Below are positions 16,804 to 25,526 of a DNA stretch of 64,000 nucleotides, piece after piece. Each line of letters opens with the position of its first letter. The first letter of the stretch is position 1. The DNA comes from Providencia stuartii. GTDB taxonomy: Bacteria > Pseudomonadota > Gammaproteobacteria > Enterobacterales > Enterobacteriaceae. Location of the stretch: NCBI RefSeq assembly GCF_029277985.1, contig NZ_CP119547.1, positions 1-64,000 on the forward strand, read 5' to 3'. Both the position numbers and the translations under genes were made by a program. Under the pieces are notes generated by a model. That model had not been told where the DNA came from, ran no database searches, and saw nothing but the letters and a program-made list of their open reading frames with translations.

Positions 16804-17292
16804 TTGAGTGCAATTATCAGCAAGTGCGGCATGTACAGATACCGTCTGGAAAGGGATGTGCAACCCGAAGGCCTTGTGTTCGGTTATTTTGGTGTAAACG
16901 GCTCTACGGCCACGGCCACCGAGGACGATCACACGGTCAGAAAGTGGATAGGGTTTACCAAGGTCAACGGAGGGAGGCGATTCATAGTCGGTAATGCTTT
17001 TGCTTTTCGGGCGACCGACGTTCGAGAGCTGGCTACGGCGGTTGATCCTGTCGGGCCTGAAAATGAAATCCACTTGGAAAGGATTATTCGGGATGCTGAT
17101 GTCTTGGTGCCCTGCTGGGGGAGCCGAACTAAGCTGCCTAAGTCTTTGCATGTTCATTTGGACAGGCTTTTAGAGCAGCTCGTTGCATCTGGGAAGCCGG
17201 TATTGGCATTTGGCGTGACTGGTTCGGGGGACCCGAAGCACCCACTAATGCTTGGATATTCGACAAAACTTGTGCCCTGGGGAGGAAAATAA
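16804..17292 (+). CDS. DUF1643 family protein
   Basis: 162 residues. The pattern CGMYRYRLERD, DDHTVRKWIGF, NAFAFRATDVREL, PVGPENEIHL, VLVPCWGSRTKLP, GSGDPKHPLMLGY is the DUF1643 signature as I know it. The family is common on phages and plasmids, and its function is not established. TTG start at 16804 with GAGGTG seven bases before it. Confidence 0.85.
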   Translation: MSAIISKCGMYRYRLERDVQPEGLVFGYFGVNGSTATATEDDHTVRKWIGFTKVNGGRRFIVGNAFAFRATDVRELATAVDPVGPENEIHLERIIRDADVLVPCWGSRTKLPKSLHVHLDRLLEQLVASGKPVLAFGVTGSGDPKHPLMLGYSTKLVPWGGK

Positions 17293-17294
17293 TT

Positions 17295-17792
17295 ATGTCG
17301 ATGCTTGAAGCACGTTACTTCGTGGCAAAGATAAGCGATGCACAGGCCGTGCTCTGCGATGAGGAGCTGGCGACACTGGAAAGGCTGATCCGGAAGGTTG
17401 ATGATGGCCGCAGAGCAAATGGCAAGAGCTCGCTTACTTGCGTTGTTGTCGAAGAAGATTGGCCGAACTGGCAGCAAACGGTTGACTCTGTACTTTCACT
17501 TGCTGACGGGAAAGACAACGATTGGACCAATGCCACACCAGAACAAATCAAGGCCTTTTGGGTCGATGACTCAGTTTGGAAAACTCTGGATGGCCGGGAT
17601 AAATGGATTGAAGATCTCGACCTGCTGGTGGACGGTTCCCCGGTGGCTTCTGAGTGGGAACCTTTTGGCTTGGAATCAGGGCAGTCTGTCGTCATACGAG
17701 GCGGATGGATAGAAGGGAATGCCTTGAGTGATGATGGCGTACCGCTAGTGCAGGCATTCGTCGCTTGGAAACAGGGCCAAGACAACCACTAA
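17295..17792 (+). CDS. Hypothetical protein
   Basis: 165 residues, three bases after DUF1643, with GGAGG upstream. Acidic and tryptophan-rich; no recognised domain. Likely co-expressed with DUF1643. Confidence 0.7.
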   Translation: MSMLEARYFVAKISDAQAVLCDEELATLERLIRKVDDGRRANGKSSLTCVVVEEDWPNWQQTVDSVLSLADGKDNDWTNATPEQIKAFWVDDSVWKTLDGRDKWIEDLDLLVDGSPVASEWEPFGLESGQSVVIRGGWIEGNALSDDGVPLVQAFVAWKQGQDNH

Positions 17793-17812
17793 AGGAAAAT
17801 TACTTCGGAAGG

Positions 17813-17838
17813 GCGGCTATGGCCGCTTTCTTTTTAAT
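17813..17838 (+). terminator. Rho-independent terminator
   Basis: GCGGC/GCCGC stem with a four-base TATG loop and a T-rich tail, 21 bases after the stop. Confidence 0.75.
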
Positions 17839-17839
17839 A

Positions 17840-17868
17840 TTTACAGCATCACATAATGATACTATGAT
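17840..17868 (+). promoter_or_regulatory. Palindromic-spacer promoter, copy 4
   Basis: TTTACA, spacer GCATCACATAATGATAC, TATGAT: a good sigma-70 promoter, 27 bases before the next gene. Confidence 0.78.
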
Positions 17869-17895
17869 GTTGTTAATTTACTTGGGGAGGCGCTT

Positions 17896-18159
17896 ATGCT
17901 CACTGCTAAATGTATAGGGTGCGGATGCACCGATGATCACGCTTGTGTTGAAAACGGTCAACCGTGTCACTGGCTTCGCGTGAATAGAGTGGAAGGTATC
18001 GGGGTCTGCTCTTCGTGCCCGGATGCTCTCAATCAATTCGCATCGACCAGCCAGGAACAAGCAACTGGACAGGATGACTACCGGAACAGTCCAGAATGGA
18101 AGGATTTTTCATCACGCATTGGTAATGCACTATGCGGGGGCCGGAGCAAAGCAAAGTAA
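17896..18159 (+). CDS. Small cysteine-rich zinc-binding protein
   Basis: 87 residues with GGGGAGG upstream. The motif CIGCGCTDDHAC...PCHWLRVN...GVCSSCPDA is a compact multi-cysteine zinc domain seen in small phage and plasmid proteins. Single-gene transcription unit between its own promoter and terminator. Function unknown. Confidence 0.75.
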   Translation: MLTAKCIGCGCTDDHACVENGQPCHWLRVNRVEGIGVCSSCPDALNQFASTSQEQATGQDDYRNSPEWKDFSSRIGNALCGGRSKAK

Positions 18160-18163
18160 GGTA

Positions 18164-18184
18164 AAAACGGCTATGCCGTTTTTT
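18164..18184 (+). terminator. Rho-independent terminator
   Basis: AAAACGGC/GCCGTTTT stem with TAT loop and T run. Confidence 0.85.
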
Positions 18185-18192
18185 ATTTGTCT

Positions 18193-18221
18193 ATTACGGC
18201 ATCACATTATAAGCCTGTAAA
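18193..18221 (+). promoter_or_regulatory. Palindromic-spacer promoter, copy 5 (degenerate)
   Basis: ATTACG, spacer GCATCACATTATAAGCC, TGTAAA. The palindrome is weakened here. It precedes an AcaCD-type box and a copy of the dispersed palindrome. Confidence 0.5.
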
Positions 18222-18236
18222 TGCTGAATCTGTAAT

Positions 18237-18250
18237 TGCCCAAAATGGGC
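18237..18250 (+). promoter_or_regulatory. Putative AcaCD-type activator box
   Basis: TGCCCAAAATGGGC, about 100 bases before the coiled-coil gene. Confidence 0.6.
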
Positions 18251-18320
18251 GTGAGCAGGGGCGGGGTGTGAGGTCGTTCTAAGGCAAAATACTTTGTACT
18301 GGCAGAACAAAGAAAGAATG

Positions 18321-18340
18321 AACTTTCACATGTGAAAGTT
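18321..18340. repeat. Dispersed 20-bp palindrome, copy 6
   Basis: AACTTTCACATGTGAAAGTT, perfect, only 13 bases before the ATG of the next gene, so a bound protein would block either initiation or early elongation. Confidence 0.93.
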
Positions 18341-18353
18341 TTTGGGGTACGGG

Positions 18354-19286
18354 ATGGAACAAGCAATTCAAAGTTACTTGGCTGACGACCGGCAATATCA
18401 AGACAGGATTACCGCAGCTCTCAGCCAGGTTGAAGAGAAAGGTGCAGAGTACGAAGCTCTTTGCCAACAGCGTGCTCAGTTGGGGATCTGGCAAAAAATT
18501 ATAACGTTCTGGCAGTTTCGTCGAGACATCGCCGTTATACGTTCAGCACTAAAAGGCCATAACAGCGATTTGCGGTATTTGCGCCGTGGGAGAGACCAGC
18601 TCAAAGAGGGATTGGTTTCTCGGGCCGTGAAGCAAGCGATTGACGGTAGCCAGATTCTGGAACGAATCACCCAAGCTCAAGATAGGCTTGACGCCGCATC
18701 TCGACTCCACGAGAGCAACAAGCGACTGGTGGACATGGGGCAAAAAGCCTTACGTGAAATCAGTGAGGCCTCTTCCAGTGTTTCATCAGCACAAACAATG
18801 GAGGTTCTCGACCTTGTGACTGACAACAAGGGCATTTCCGTCATGTCGTCGATGTCAAACTCCTCGGCCAGCAGTGAAATAGACGATGCGAAGAGAGCTG
18901 TGAAAGCCTTCGCAAATGCGCTGGGGGATCATCGTGACATTGTGGGCTCACTGCACCACTCAATGGCAACTGAGTTTATCGATCTGGGTATGGACTTTGC
19001 CGGTTTGAATGATGGTTTCGACTTTGGGAGCGTCTTCTCGCTGTTCAGCTTGTCGTCTGCCAGTTCCTCTCTGGACAAAGTAGAGTCTCGCGTTGAATCT
19101 CTGATGCCAGATCTAAGACGAGCCGCCTCCAATTCGGCAGCAGAGTATGCCCGTGTTAACGAAGAGTTCTTTGGCCTGAAACAACAGGCCTGTTGCCAAG
19201 TGCATGAGTTGCTGGTGACAAATGGTATAGACGTGTCAGTCAAGCGCGTTGAGTCCGCCGTGAACAGCTACAGAGTTGGAAGGTGA
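18354..19286 (+). CDS. Coiled-coil protein, unknown
   Basis: 310 residues from ATG 18354 (GGGG upstream). Long helical and coiled-coil regions at about 15-50 and 75-140, a serine-rich stretch near 150-180, then a further helical domain. No membrane segment and no enzyme motif. It is followed by its own palindromic promoter driving the AAA ATPase operon. Function unknown. Confidence 0.75.
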   Translation: MEQAIQSYLADDRQYQDRITAALSQVEEKGAEYEALCQQRAQLGIWQKIITFWQFRRDIAVIRSALKGHNSDLRYLRRGRDQLKEGLVSRAVKQAIDGSQILERITQAQDRLDAASRLHESNKRLVDMGQKALREISEASSSVSSAQTMEVLDLVTDNKGISVMSSMSNSSASSEIDDAKRAVKAFANALGDHRDIVGSLHHSMATEFIDLGMDFAGLNDGFDFGSVFSLFSLSSASSSLDKVESRVESLMPDLRRAASNSAAEYARVNEEFFGLKQQACCQVHELLVTNGIDVSVKRVESAVNSYRVGR

Positions 19287-19288
19287 TA

Positions 19289-19317
19289 TTTACAGCATCA
19301 TAAAATGAACTTATGAT
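19289..19317 (+). promoter_or_regulatory. Palindromic-spacer promoter, copy 6
   Basis: TTTACA, spacer GCATCATAAAATGAACT, TATGAT, 42 bases before the AAA ATPase gene. Drives the Ycf46-like operon. Confidence 0.78.
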
Positions 19318-19359
19318 GTGAGGTGATCAACAAGTCGAAATTTATTTAAAGGATAAGCG

Positions 19360-20823
19360 ATGAGCGATATTACACAGCAAATGGACAAACTTGAGATTCC
19401 AATCAAGTTGTCCTTTCCAGTCATCAACGTTAGCACTTTTGAGCTGGGCCGCGCAGAGAGCGTTTTCTCTGACATTGCAAAGAAAGTCGGCAAGCACTTT
19501 ATTGTAATGCCATTCAAGAAGCTGCCTGATCCAGGCACGATGAAGGCAATGGTGGACGAGTCCAAGAAGTCCTCCAAAAACGGAGTTGTCGTGTTCGACA
19601 CTTTCTTTTTCGACCGCCAACGTGCAAACCCGGAAACACTCCCAGCCCTCAAGTCATCACTGACCTATCTGGAGAATGAGGGGATCAACTACATCATCGC
19701 TGGCAAAGACGTCTTCAATGAAGAGTTCGTTTATCACATCGATCTCCCGGCTATGAGCAATCAGGAAATCCTGAAACTGCTCCAGACCTGTGAAGATAAC
19801 GTGAAAGATGGTGGAGTCTTCGAGAGCAACGAACGTGCTGTCATCGCAAACCACGCCTTGGGCTTGTCACACACCCAGATGAAGAACGTCTTCACCTACT
19901 CCGCTTACTTGAAATTCAAGGGTGAAGAATACCTGGGCGAGATCCGAAAAGAAAAAGCTCACATCTTGCGTGATGTCGGCCTCGATGTGCTTGAGGCCAT
20001 TGATATTGGGAATGTCGGTGGTCTCGAAAACCTCAAGGAGTTCCTCCAGATACGTAAAGCCGGTTGGGACAAAGACCTTCCGGTAAAAGGTGTCCTTCTG
20101 GCCGGTGTACCTGGTGGTGGTAAATCGCTGACGGCAAAAGCCGCTGCCGGTGTACTTGGCACTACCTTGGTTCGCCTGGATATGGGCCGTTTCTATAGCA
20201 AGTATCTCGGTGAAACCGAGCGCCAGTTCAATCGTGCATTGCAGACCATTGAGCAGATCGCACCCGTTGTTGTGTTGATTGACGAGATGGAGAAGTTTTT
20301 TGGTAATGCCGATGGCGAACACGAAGTATCCAAGCGCCTGCTGGGCTCTTTCCTCTACTGGCTTCAAGAGCGCAAGAAGAAGATCTTCATTGTGGCGACG
20401 GCCAACCGGGTTCAGTCGCTGCCTCCTGAATTGATGCGAGCTGGCCGCTGGGACCGAGCATTCTTCATTGATCTGCCAAGTGTGGCTGAGCGCCAGAAGA
20501 TTTTTGAGATCCACCTCGCCAAGCAGAAGGCCAACATCGCCGCGTTCGATATGCCTACGCTACTTCGTACCACCGAGGGATACACCGGGGCAGAGATTGA
20601 ACAGGCCGTCATTGACGCGATGTATCTGGCGAACGCTCAGGACAAAGAGCTCAACAATGAAGCGCTGGTGGATGCGGTCACTCGCATTACCCCGACCAGT
20701 GAAACTCGCCGGGAAGACATCAACCAGATTCGCAGTTTGCGGGATCAAGGCTTCTATCCGGCCAATAACTTCGATGTTCAAGAGCAGAATGGCTCTGGAC
20801 GCAAACTTGCCATCGAGGACTAA
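19360..20823 (+). CDS. AAA+ ATPase, Ycf46-like
   Basis: 487 residues. An N-terminal degenerate domain (about 1-190) precedes a full AAA module: Walker A GVPGGGKS near 250, Walker B VVVLIDEMEKFF near 305, arginine-finger region ANRVQSLPPELMRAGRWDR near 347, then sensor 2. The two-part layout and the FYSKYLGETERQ pore segment match the Ycf46 family of plastid and bacterial AAA proteins. It leads an operon with DUF1257 (Ycf35-like) and DUF2997 proteins. It probably remodels a protein or RNA substrate; the target is unknown. Confidence 0.88.
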   Translation: MSDITQQMDKLEIPIKLSFPVINVSTFELGRAESVFSDIAKKVGKHFIVMPFKKLPDPGTMKAMVDESKKSSKNGVVVFDTFFFDRQRANPETLPALKSSLTYLENEGINYIIAGKDVFNEEFVYHIDLPAMSNQEILKLLQTCEDNVKDGGVFESNERAVIANHALGLSHTQMKNVFTYSAYLKFKGEEYLGEIRKEKAHILRDVGLDVLEAIDIGNVGGLENLKEFLQIRKAGWDKDLPVKGVLLAGVPGGGKSLTAKAAAGVLGTTLVRLDMGRFYSKYLGETERQFNRALQTIEQIAPVVVLIDEMEKFFGNADGEHEVSKRLLGSFLYWLQERKKKIFIVATANRVQSLPPELMRAGRWDRAFFIDLPSVAERQKIFEIHLAKQKANIAAFDMPTLLRTTEGYTGAEIEQAVIDAMYLANAQDKELNNEALVDAVTRITPTSETRREDINQIRSLRDQGFYPANNFDVQEQNGSGRKLAIED

Positions 20824-20826
20824 GCG

Positions 20827-20973
20827 ATGGAGTGGATTTTTTGGACTGCTCTTGCTGTGTCATTGATATTCCACTCAGAAGTCAGCGACTTAATCAATGC
20901 TCTAGCTGAGTGGGCTAGGGAGCGAGCTGGTGCGGCCAGGAGAGAGCATCAAAACGGCAGAGAGGAGAATTGA
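20827..20973 (+). CDS. Small membrane protein (48 residues)
   Basis: ATG 20827, three bases after the ATPase stop. One hydrophobic helix (residues 3-17) followed by a charged amphipathic tail rich in Arg and Glu. It probably anchors or docks the ATPase complex; inference from position only. Confidence 0.65.
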   Translation: MEWIFWTALAVSLIFHSEVSDLINALAEWARERAGAARREHQNGREEN

Positions 20974-20978
20974 CCGTT

Positions 20979-21308
20979 ATGTACAAACAAGACATTGAGA
21001 AGGGGATTGAGCTGCTCAAGCTGTGCAGCAAACTCCAGTCAGAAAAAGATGGAGTGGATAGACCAGAGCCTCTGGTTATCGACAAGAGTAAGGTGCTGGA
21101 CCAGTTCGCCCGAGACGTTTCCACATCGATCACCTACATGAGTTCGTTGTTCAAGCTCATCCCCATGATGGAAAACCTTACCGAGCTTGGCCGAAAGCTG
21201 GAGAAAGAAGGAAAGATCGAAGTTTCTCTCGGGCAAGACTATTCCATTGCCGCGCTTAACTTTGTTATGTCGGAACACGGCATGACACCCGAAACAACTC
21301 AGGAGTGA
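20979..21308 (+). CDS. Small helical protein
   Basis: 109 residues from ATG 20979 with AGGAG upstream. Almost entirely helical with leucine heptads. It lies inside the Ycf46/DUF1257/DUF2997 operon and may be a structural partner. Family not recognised. Confidence 0.7.
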   Translation: MYKQDIEKGIELLKLCSKLQSEKDGVDRPEPLVIDKSKVLDQFARDVSTSITYMSSLFKLIPMMENLTELGRKLEKEGKIEVSLGQDYSIAALNFVMSEHGMTPETTQE

Positions 21309-21312
21309 TGAG

Positions 21313-21705
21313 ATGAGCCATATCGTAAAAGGCAAGGTGCAGGTCGCCTACAAAGACAAAGAGCTGCTGTTGAAGGCTCTGGAGGGAGTTGGCGTTGTTG
21401 TTGAAAACGAAAAGCTGTACCGCGTGGGCGCTGGCTACACCTTCGAGAAATACCCGATTGTTCTGATCGACCAGAACAACAAGGAGCACCGGATTGGCTA
21501 CAAGGAAAAAAACGGTGTTTGGGAGCAGTACCAGGAAAACTACGGCTCTTATGGCCGCTGGACGCAGCAGGCAAGCAGCAAGGTGCAGGATCGCTACATT
21601 GCCTTCCACTACGAGCAGCAGTTGAAAGAGGAAGGTTTCAGCGTGACGGTGAAGCAGCATCACGATGGCACTTTGGAACTGGAAGCTGAGGAAGCTGTTT
21701 GGTAA
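21313..21705 (+). CDS. DUF1257 family protein (Ycf35-like)
   Basis: 130 residues beginning MSHIVKGKVQVAYKDKELLLKALEGVG, with YIAFHYEQQLKEEGFSVTVKQHHDGTLELEAEE at the end. Length, opening MSH and closing GFSV...DGT pattern match DUF1257/Ycf35. Family function is not established; members occur beside AAA ATPases and DUF2997 genes in cyanobacteria and other bacteria. Confidence 0.82.
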   Translation: MSHIVKGKVQVAYKDKELLLKALEGVGVVVENEKLYRVGAGYTFEKYPIVLIDQNNKEHRIGYKEKNGVWEQYQENYGSYGRWTQQASSKVQDRYIAFHYEQQLKEEGFSVTVKQHHDGTLELEAEEAVW

Positions 21706-21753
21706 TAGCGCCAAGGCAATCAGATTAGTTGAACTTAACGACGAGGTGACAAA

Positions 21754-21948
21754 GTGAAAAAGGTAAACATCAAGATCAAGGGCGGCAAGATTGCTGCCGA
21801 TTTCACGGGGTTTCAGGGTAAGACCTGTGAAGCGCTGGAACAGCGTATTCGCCCGGAAGAGCTCGAAGTCGAAGAAAAAGAGCTGAAACCCGAGTACCAC
21901 TTCAATGCTGGTCAAACCCAGCACGAAACGGAACAGAACGAATGGTGA
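21754..21948 (+). CDS. DUF2997 family protein
   Basis: 64 residues, GTG start with GAGGTG. The pattern VNIKIKGGKIAADFTGFQGKTCEALEQRI matches the DUF2997 family (a short beta-hairpin then GFxGKxC). Found beside DUF1257 genes elsewhere; function unknown. Its conserved Cys near 25 may be important. The stop overlaps the start of the next gene. Confidence 0.78.
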   Translation: MKKVNIKIKGGKIAADFTGFQGKTCEALEQRIRPEELEVEEKELKPEYHFNAGQTQHETEQNEW

Positions 21949-22940
21949 TGAGAAGGACAGGGCGCGTCCCCCTTCTTTTGCTGGTTGGTCTCATGGTCGC
22001 AGCTCCTGCGGCCTTTGCCAGTGACTTTGTGACTGGCGTTATGGTGGGGCAAATGCTCTCAGATGACTCAGGCAGCAAGAAGATAGAGGACACTGGCCCG
22101 GAGAGCAAAACGGTCATTGATTACCATGACGGTCAGCCAGTTGTGACCAAAGTGGAGGCCTTCAAAAGCAATAAATGGCGCAAACTGGATGGCCCTCAGG
22201 GCGGCTATTTTGTTTGCCCAGGTGAATACCGTAGCTATTCGGGAAGGCTGCGATGCCGTATTCATGATGACGGGTTTAATGGCTTTATGGGCGGTATGAC
22301 TGATGCTCAGGAGCTGCCGCTCCAAGAAGCTCTGACCAAGTTGGAAGGTAAACCCATCTCCCTGCAAACCATTGAAGTCCACGGCAACAACCTGGCAGTC
22401 AAATACCAGTTAGCACCACCAGCACAAACGCACGTCAAAACTCAGGATCTGGGGGTGGTCAAGCAGGATGGTGAAACGCAGAAGGCTGCCAGCCAACAAT
22501 CAGCGTCATCCATAGTGACTGCACCAAAGAGTGAACCTCCCAAGCAGATTAATGCTGCACAAGACACTGACCGCAATACCAGTGCGTTTCAAAGTCCGTT
22601 CGAGGAGGTAAGTGACTCCATGATCGGTCTAATGGATAGCTCTTTCGTCAAAGTCATAGCGGGATTGATGCTGGTGTTTGGGGTTGCTAGTGGAATTATG
22701 AGGCAGAGCCCATCAGGAATTGTGATGGGGATAATGCCTGCAATTATGATCATGACCGCGCCAACGGTTATTCGTACCGTATTCGATACAGGCGCGGCCA
22801 GTACCAAGCCAGTGGAAGATAGCGGAAGCTCATTTCCTTTCTTCTTGGTGGCAATAGTACCGGTGCTGATTTTCTTTGCCTATAGAGCTTTTATGAATAA
22901 CCGGAGCGACTCCGAAATTGATGAGTTGTTAAGAGTCTGA
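21942..22940 (+). pseudogene. Membrane protein gene, 5' part, split by composite transposon
   Basis: Reads 332 codons but the last two (Val, stop) come from the inserted IS. It has a signal peptide (cleavage near FAS/D, residue 27), a periplasmic domain with YFVCPGEYRSY...RCRIHDDGF (Cys pair), a low-complexity linker and three C-terminal transmembrane helices (about 235-325). Removing the transposon and one TAA joins it in frame to 29837-30030 for a 394-residue protein ending KRKIILD. The periplasmic domain resembles the protein at 30386-30814. Most of the protein remains, so the truncated form might still be made, without its C-terminal 64 residues. Confidence 0.88.
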
Positions 22941-23886
22941 TTCGAAATTATCCTGTGTAATTTGATAATCTTGCGATTCGTCTCGTGAAGAGTTGGATGG
23001 AGGCGATGAAGAGCCATGCGGTGGCCGATGCGATGGTCTGCTCGAAGTCCTTGGCAAGGCGCCGGTTCCGGCTGAGCCATGCGAGGGTGCGCTCGACGAC
23101 CCAGCGGCGGGGCAGCACCTGGAAGCCTTTGGTCTTGTTGGAGCGCTTGACGATATCGAGCGTCCACGTGCCGATCTTGCGGAGCGCGTCCCTGAGCTTG
23201 TCACCGGCATAGCCGCCGTCGGCGAACAGGTGGCGCAGCCATGGGAAGCGGTTGACGATCCCGGCCAGCACCAGCGGCGCTCCATCGCGATCCTGGATAT
23301 CGGCCGTATGGACCACGGCATGAACCAGGTTGCCCTCGGTATCGGTCAGGATATGGCGCTTGCGGCCCTTGATCTTCTTGCCCGCGTCATAGCCGCGCGG
23401 CCCGCCGGATTCGGTGGTTTTGACGCTCTGACTGTCGATCACCCCGGCACTGGGCGAAGCCTCGCGGCCATGGGCTTCGCGCGCGGTCATCAGCAGGTCA
23501 TGGTTGAGACCTCGCCATAGCCCGTTGTCGCGCCACAGGTAGAACCAGCGCCGCACCGTCGAGACCGGCGGAAAGCACGGCGGCAGCATCCGCCACGGCA
23601 GCCCGCCGCGCAACAGGTAGAGGATCGCCTCGACAATCCGCCGTATCGGCCATTTGCGCGGACGGCCGACACGCGACGGCGGCGGAAAGAATGGCTCCAG
23701 CACCGCCCATTCGGCATCGGTCAAATCGCTTGGCAAAGCCAGCCCCGCGCGGGCATGATGCGCGCGAGTGGTGTCGGTCCACATCGTTGATTTCCCTCGG
23801 TTCGTTGCAAAACCGCTGAATCAATGATCGGGCACAGCGTCAAGCTAACACGCTGACACCACTCAACTTAATTTCGGATCGGGCTC
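22933..23886 (-). mobile_element. IS5 family (IS427 group) element, left copy
   Basis: 954 bp. Imperfect terminal inverted repeats begin GAGTCTGATTCGAAATTA at one end and GAGCCCGATCCGAAATTA at the other. Contains one transposase frame. It is the same length as the right copy, and the encoded proteins are identical. Confidence 0.92.
22948..23784 (-). CDS. IS5-family (IS427 group) transposase
   Basis: 278 residues, one uninterrupted frame. N-terminal LTDAEWAVLEPFFPP then RRIVEAILYLLRGGLPWRMLP, typical of the group; DDE residues in GVIDSQSVKTT (Asp near 118), LFADGGYAGDKL (Asp near 190) and VVERTLAWLSRNRRLAKDFE (Glu near 232). Closest relatives that I know of are in sphingomonads and other alphaproteobacteria. 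It should move the IS, and with its twin the whole composite transposon. Confidence 0.93.
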   Translation of the reverse strand: MWTDTTRAHHARAGLALPSDLTDAEWAVLEPFFPPPSRVGRPRKWPIRRIVEAILYLLRGGLPWRMLPPCFPPVSTVRRWFYLWRDNGLWRGLNHDLLMTAREAHGREASPSAGVIDSQSVKTTESGGPRGYDAGKKIKGRKRHILTDTEGNLVHAVVHTADIQDRDGAPLVLAGIVNRFPWLRHLFADGGYAGDKLRDALRKIGTWTLDIVKRSNKTKGFQVLPRRWVVERTLAWLSRNRRLAKDFEQTIASATAWLFIASIQLFTRRIARLSNYTG

Positions 23887-24367
23887 TAAGGCAAATAAAT
23901 TGGGCAGAAGTCGACCGGCGGGAGGCACAGTCAACAGCATCCTCCTTTCGCAGACGAACGGAAGGCCGGCGCATTATGACAAGTTTGCGGCTTATCAGAT
24001 CGGGTCGGAAGGCGTTGCGATGTGTCGGCCCAGCTTGGTCAATCTAGTGACATCACGGGGCCGACGCGCGGGGGTTCGCTGACCGCTGTTCAGTCAACAA
24101 ACAGGTTTAGTAAGTGCAACCGAGCAATCACCGCGTGCGCGCCAAAACCGAAAGCCGCTGGTGCGTGCAAGGCGGAGTTGATGAACGGAGCGGAGACCAT
24201 CCTCCTGGATCAAGGTGTCGGAACCACCACAATCGATGCTTGGTCCGATCTGACAGCAGTTCCAGACATATGTAGAAGCCAAGTGCTGATCTGGTTTTCG
24301 CTTTGCACTGCCACATTCGATAATTCAGCAGATTAAATCAGGAGTTGGAATGGTATATGGAGAATGC
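23887..24367 (+). pseudogene. TetR-family regulator remnant and junk
   Basis: No intact gene. In one frame at about 24175-24280 the translation reads ELMNGAETILLDQGVGTTTIDAW, which resembles the first helix-turn-helix of TetR regulators. It has no credible start and soon loses similarity. The rest of the stretch shows nothing recognisable. Confidence 0.4.
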
Positions 24368-25067
24368 ATGAGTGTTCAAATTCCAACTCCCTGGATGGAG
24401 AAACTCTCGGCCTATGATTGGGCACAACAGACCACCGGCTGTTCCGAAGCGTCCGTGTTCCGCGGCGCGGCTGCGCTGGCTGGCTACGACGGGCCTCCCC
24501 TGTGCCCAAGTGCTTGATGCCGCCCATGAAGCGGGACGGGACTGGCTGCTGTTGAGTGCCGTGCCGGGAGAGGACCTGCTGTCGTCGCCCATCGATCCGG
24601 TCGAGAAAGTCACCATCATAGCCGATGTCTTGCGGCAACTGCATGGGCTTGATCCCGTTACCTGCCCATTCGACCATAGAGCGGAACATCGTATCGAGCG
24701 GGCACGCGCCCGGATGCAGGCGGGCCTTGTCGATCAGGACGATCTCGATGACGAGCATCAGGGGCTTGAACCGGCGGAGCTGTTCGCCCGCCTTCAAGCG
24801 CGCGGGCCGGCTTATGAAGATTTGGTTGTCACGCATGGCGATGCGTGCCTGCCGAACATCATGGTCGAGAATGGCCGCTTCTCCGGTTTCATCGACTGCG
24901 GCCGATTGGGAGTGGCTGATCGCTACCAGGACCTGGCGCTCGCCACCCGCGACGTTGCGGAGGAGTTGGGGGACGAATGGGTCCAACCCTTCCTCGACCG
25001 CTACGGGATCGGTCGGCTCGATCCGGACCGTGTGGCTTTCTATCGGCTGCTCGACGAATTCTATTGA
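24368..25067 (+). pseudogene. Damaged aph(3')-II-type (neo) gene
   Basis: Starts at ATG 24368 (GGAG six bases upstream) and translates to about 31 residues ending [15 protein letters not shown], matching the N-terminus of APH(3')-II, the kanamycin/neomycin phosphotransferase. The frame then shifts straight to [14 protein letters not shown]. About 25 residues are lost, including the ATP-binding lysine region, together with the reading frame. The remainder is complete, with the catalytic [24 protein letters not shown]. The family's usual length is about 264. An open frame of 231 codons from GTG 24372 exists but has a nonsense N-terminus. Resistance is therefore not expected from this copy. Confidence 0.85.
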
Positions 25068-25093
25068 CGGAGATACTTCGGGGCCTTGCGACG

Positions 25094-25453
25094 ATGGACC
25101 ATGCGACACCCAACCTGCCCTCGAGGGACTTCGACGCCACGGTCGCGTTCTACGAGCGATTGGGGTTTCGATTGAGGTTTCGGGACACGGGTTGGATGAT
25201 CCTCGAGCGCGGAGGTCTAGTGTTGGAGTTCCTCCGCCACCCTGAGCTCGATCCGTTGACGAGTTGGTTCAGCTGCTGCCTGCGGCTGGACGACCTCGCG
25301 GGGTTCTACGCTCATTGCGAAGCCGCGGGTATCACCGAAGCAACCAAAGGATATCCGCGCCTCCATGCGCCGCAGGCCCAAGAGTGGGGCGGGACAATGG
25401 CTGCCTTGATCGACCTCGACGGGACACTGCTGCGGTTGATTGCGAACCGATAG
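25094..25453 (+). CDS. ble: Bleomycin-binding resistance protein (Ble, Tn5-like)
   Basis: 119 residues of the glyoxalase/bleomycin-resistance fold. The opening HATPNLPSRDFDATVAFYERLGF and middle SWFSCCLRLDDLAGFY and EWGGTMAALIDLDGTLLRLI match the Tn5 Ble protein closely but with many changes, so it is a distinct variant. Family members are dimers that trap bleomycin-type drugs in the cytoplasm. It lies 26 bases after the neo-type gene, the same order as in Tn5. Frame intact; expression would depend on the promoter of the damaged upstream gene. Confidence 0.88.
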   Translation: MDHATPNLPSRDFDATVAFYERLGFRLRFRDTGWMILERGGLVLEFLRHPELDPLTSWFSCCLRLDDLAGFYAHCEAAGITEATKGYPRLHAPQAQEWGGTMAALIDLDGTLLRLIANR

Positions 25454-25526
25454 CCGCGGAGGCTTCCGAAAGAGAGAGCGGACATCCCACCCAGGATTTC
25501 ATCGTCGCTTCGGGAATTCAGATAAT

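Noticed and set aside
24372..25067. 231-codon frame that could be read as a functional aminoglycoside phosphotransferase
   Set aside because: Its first 33 residues come from the wrong frame, and the ATP-lysine region is deleted; treated as a pseudogene.
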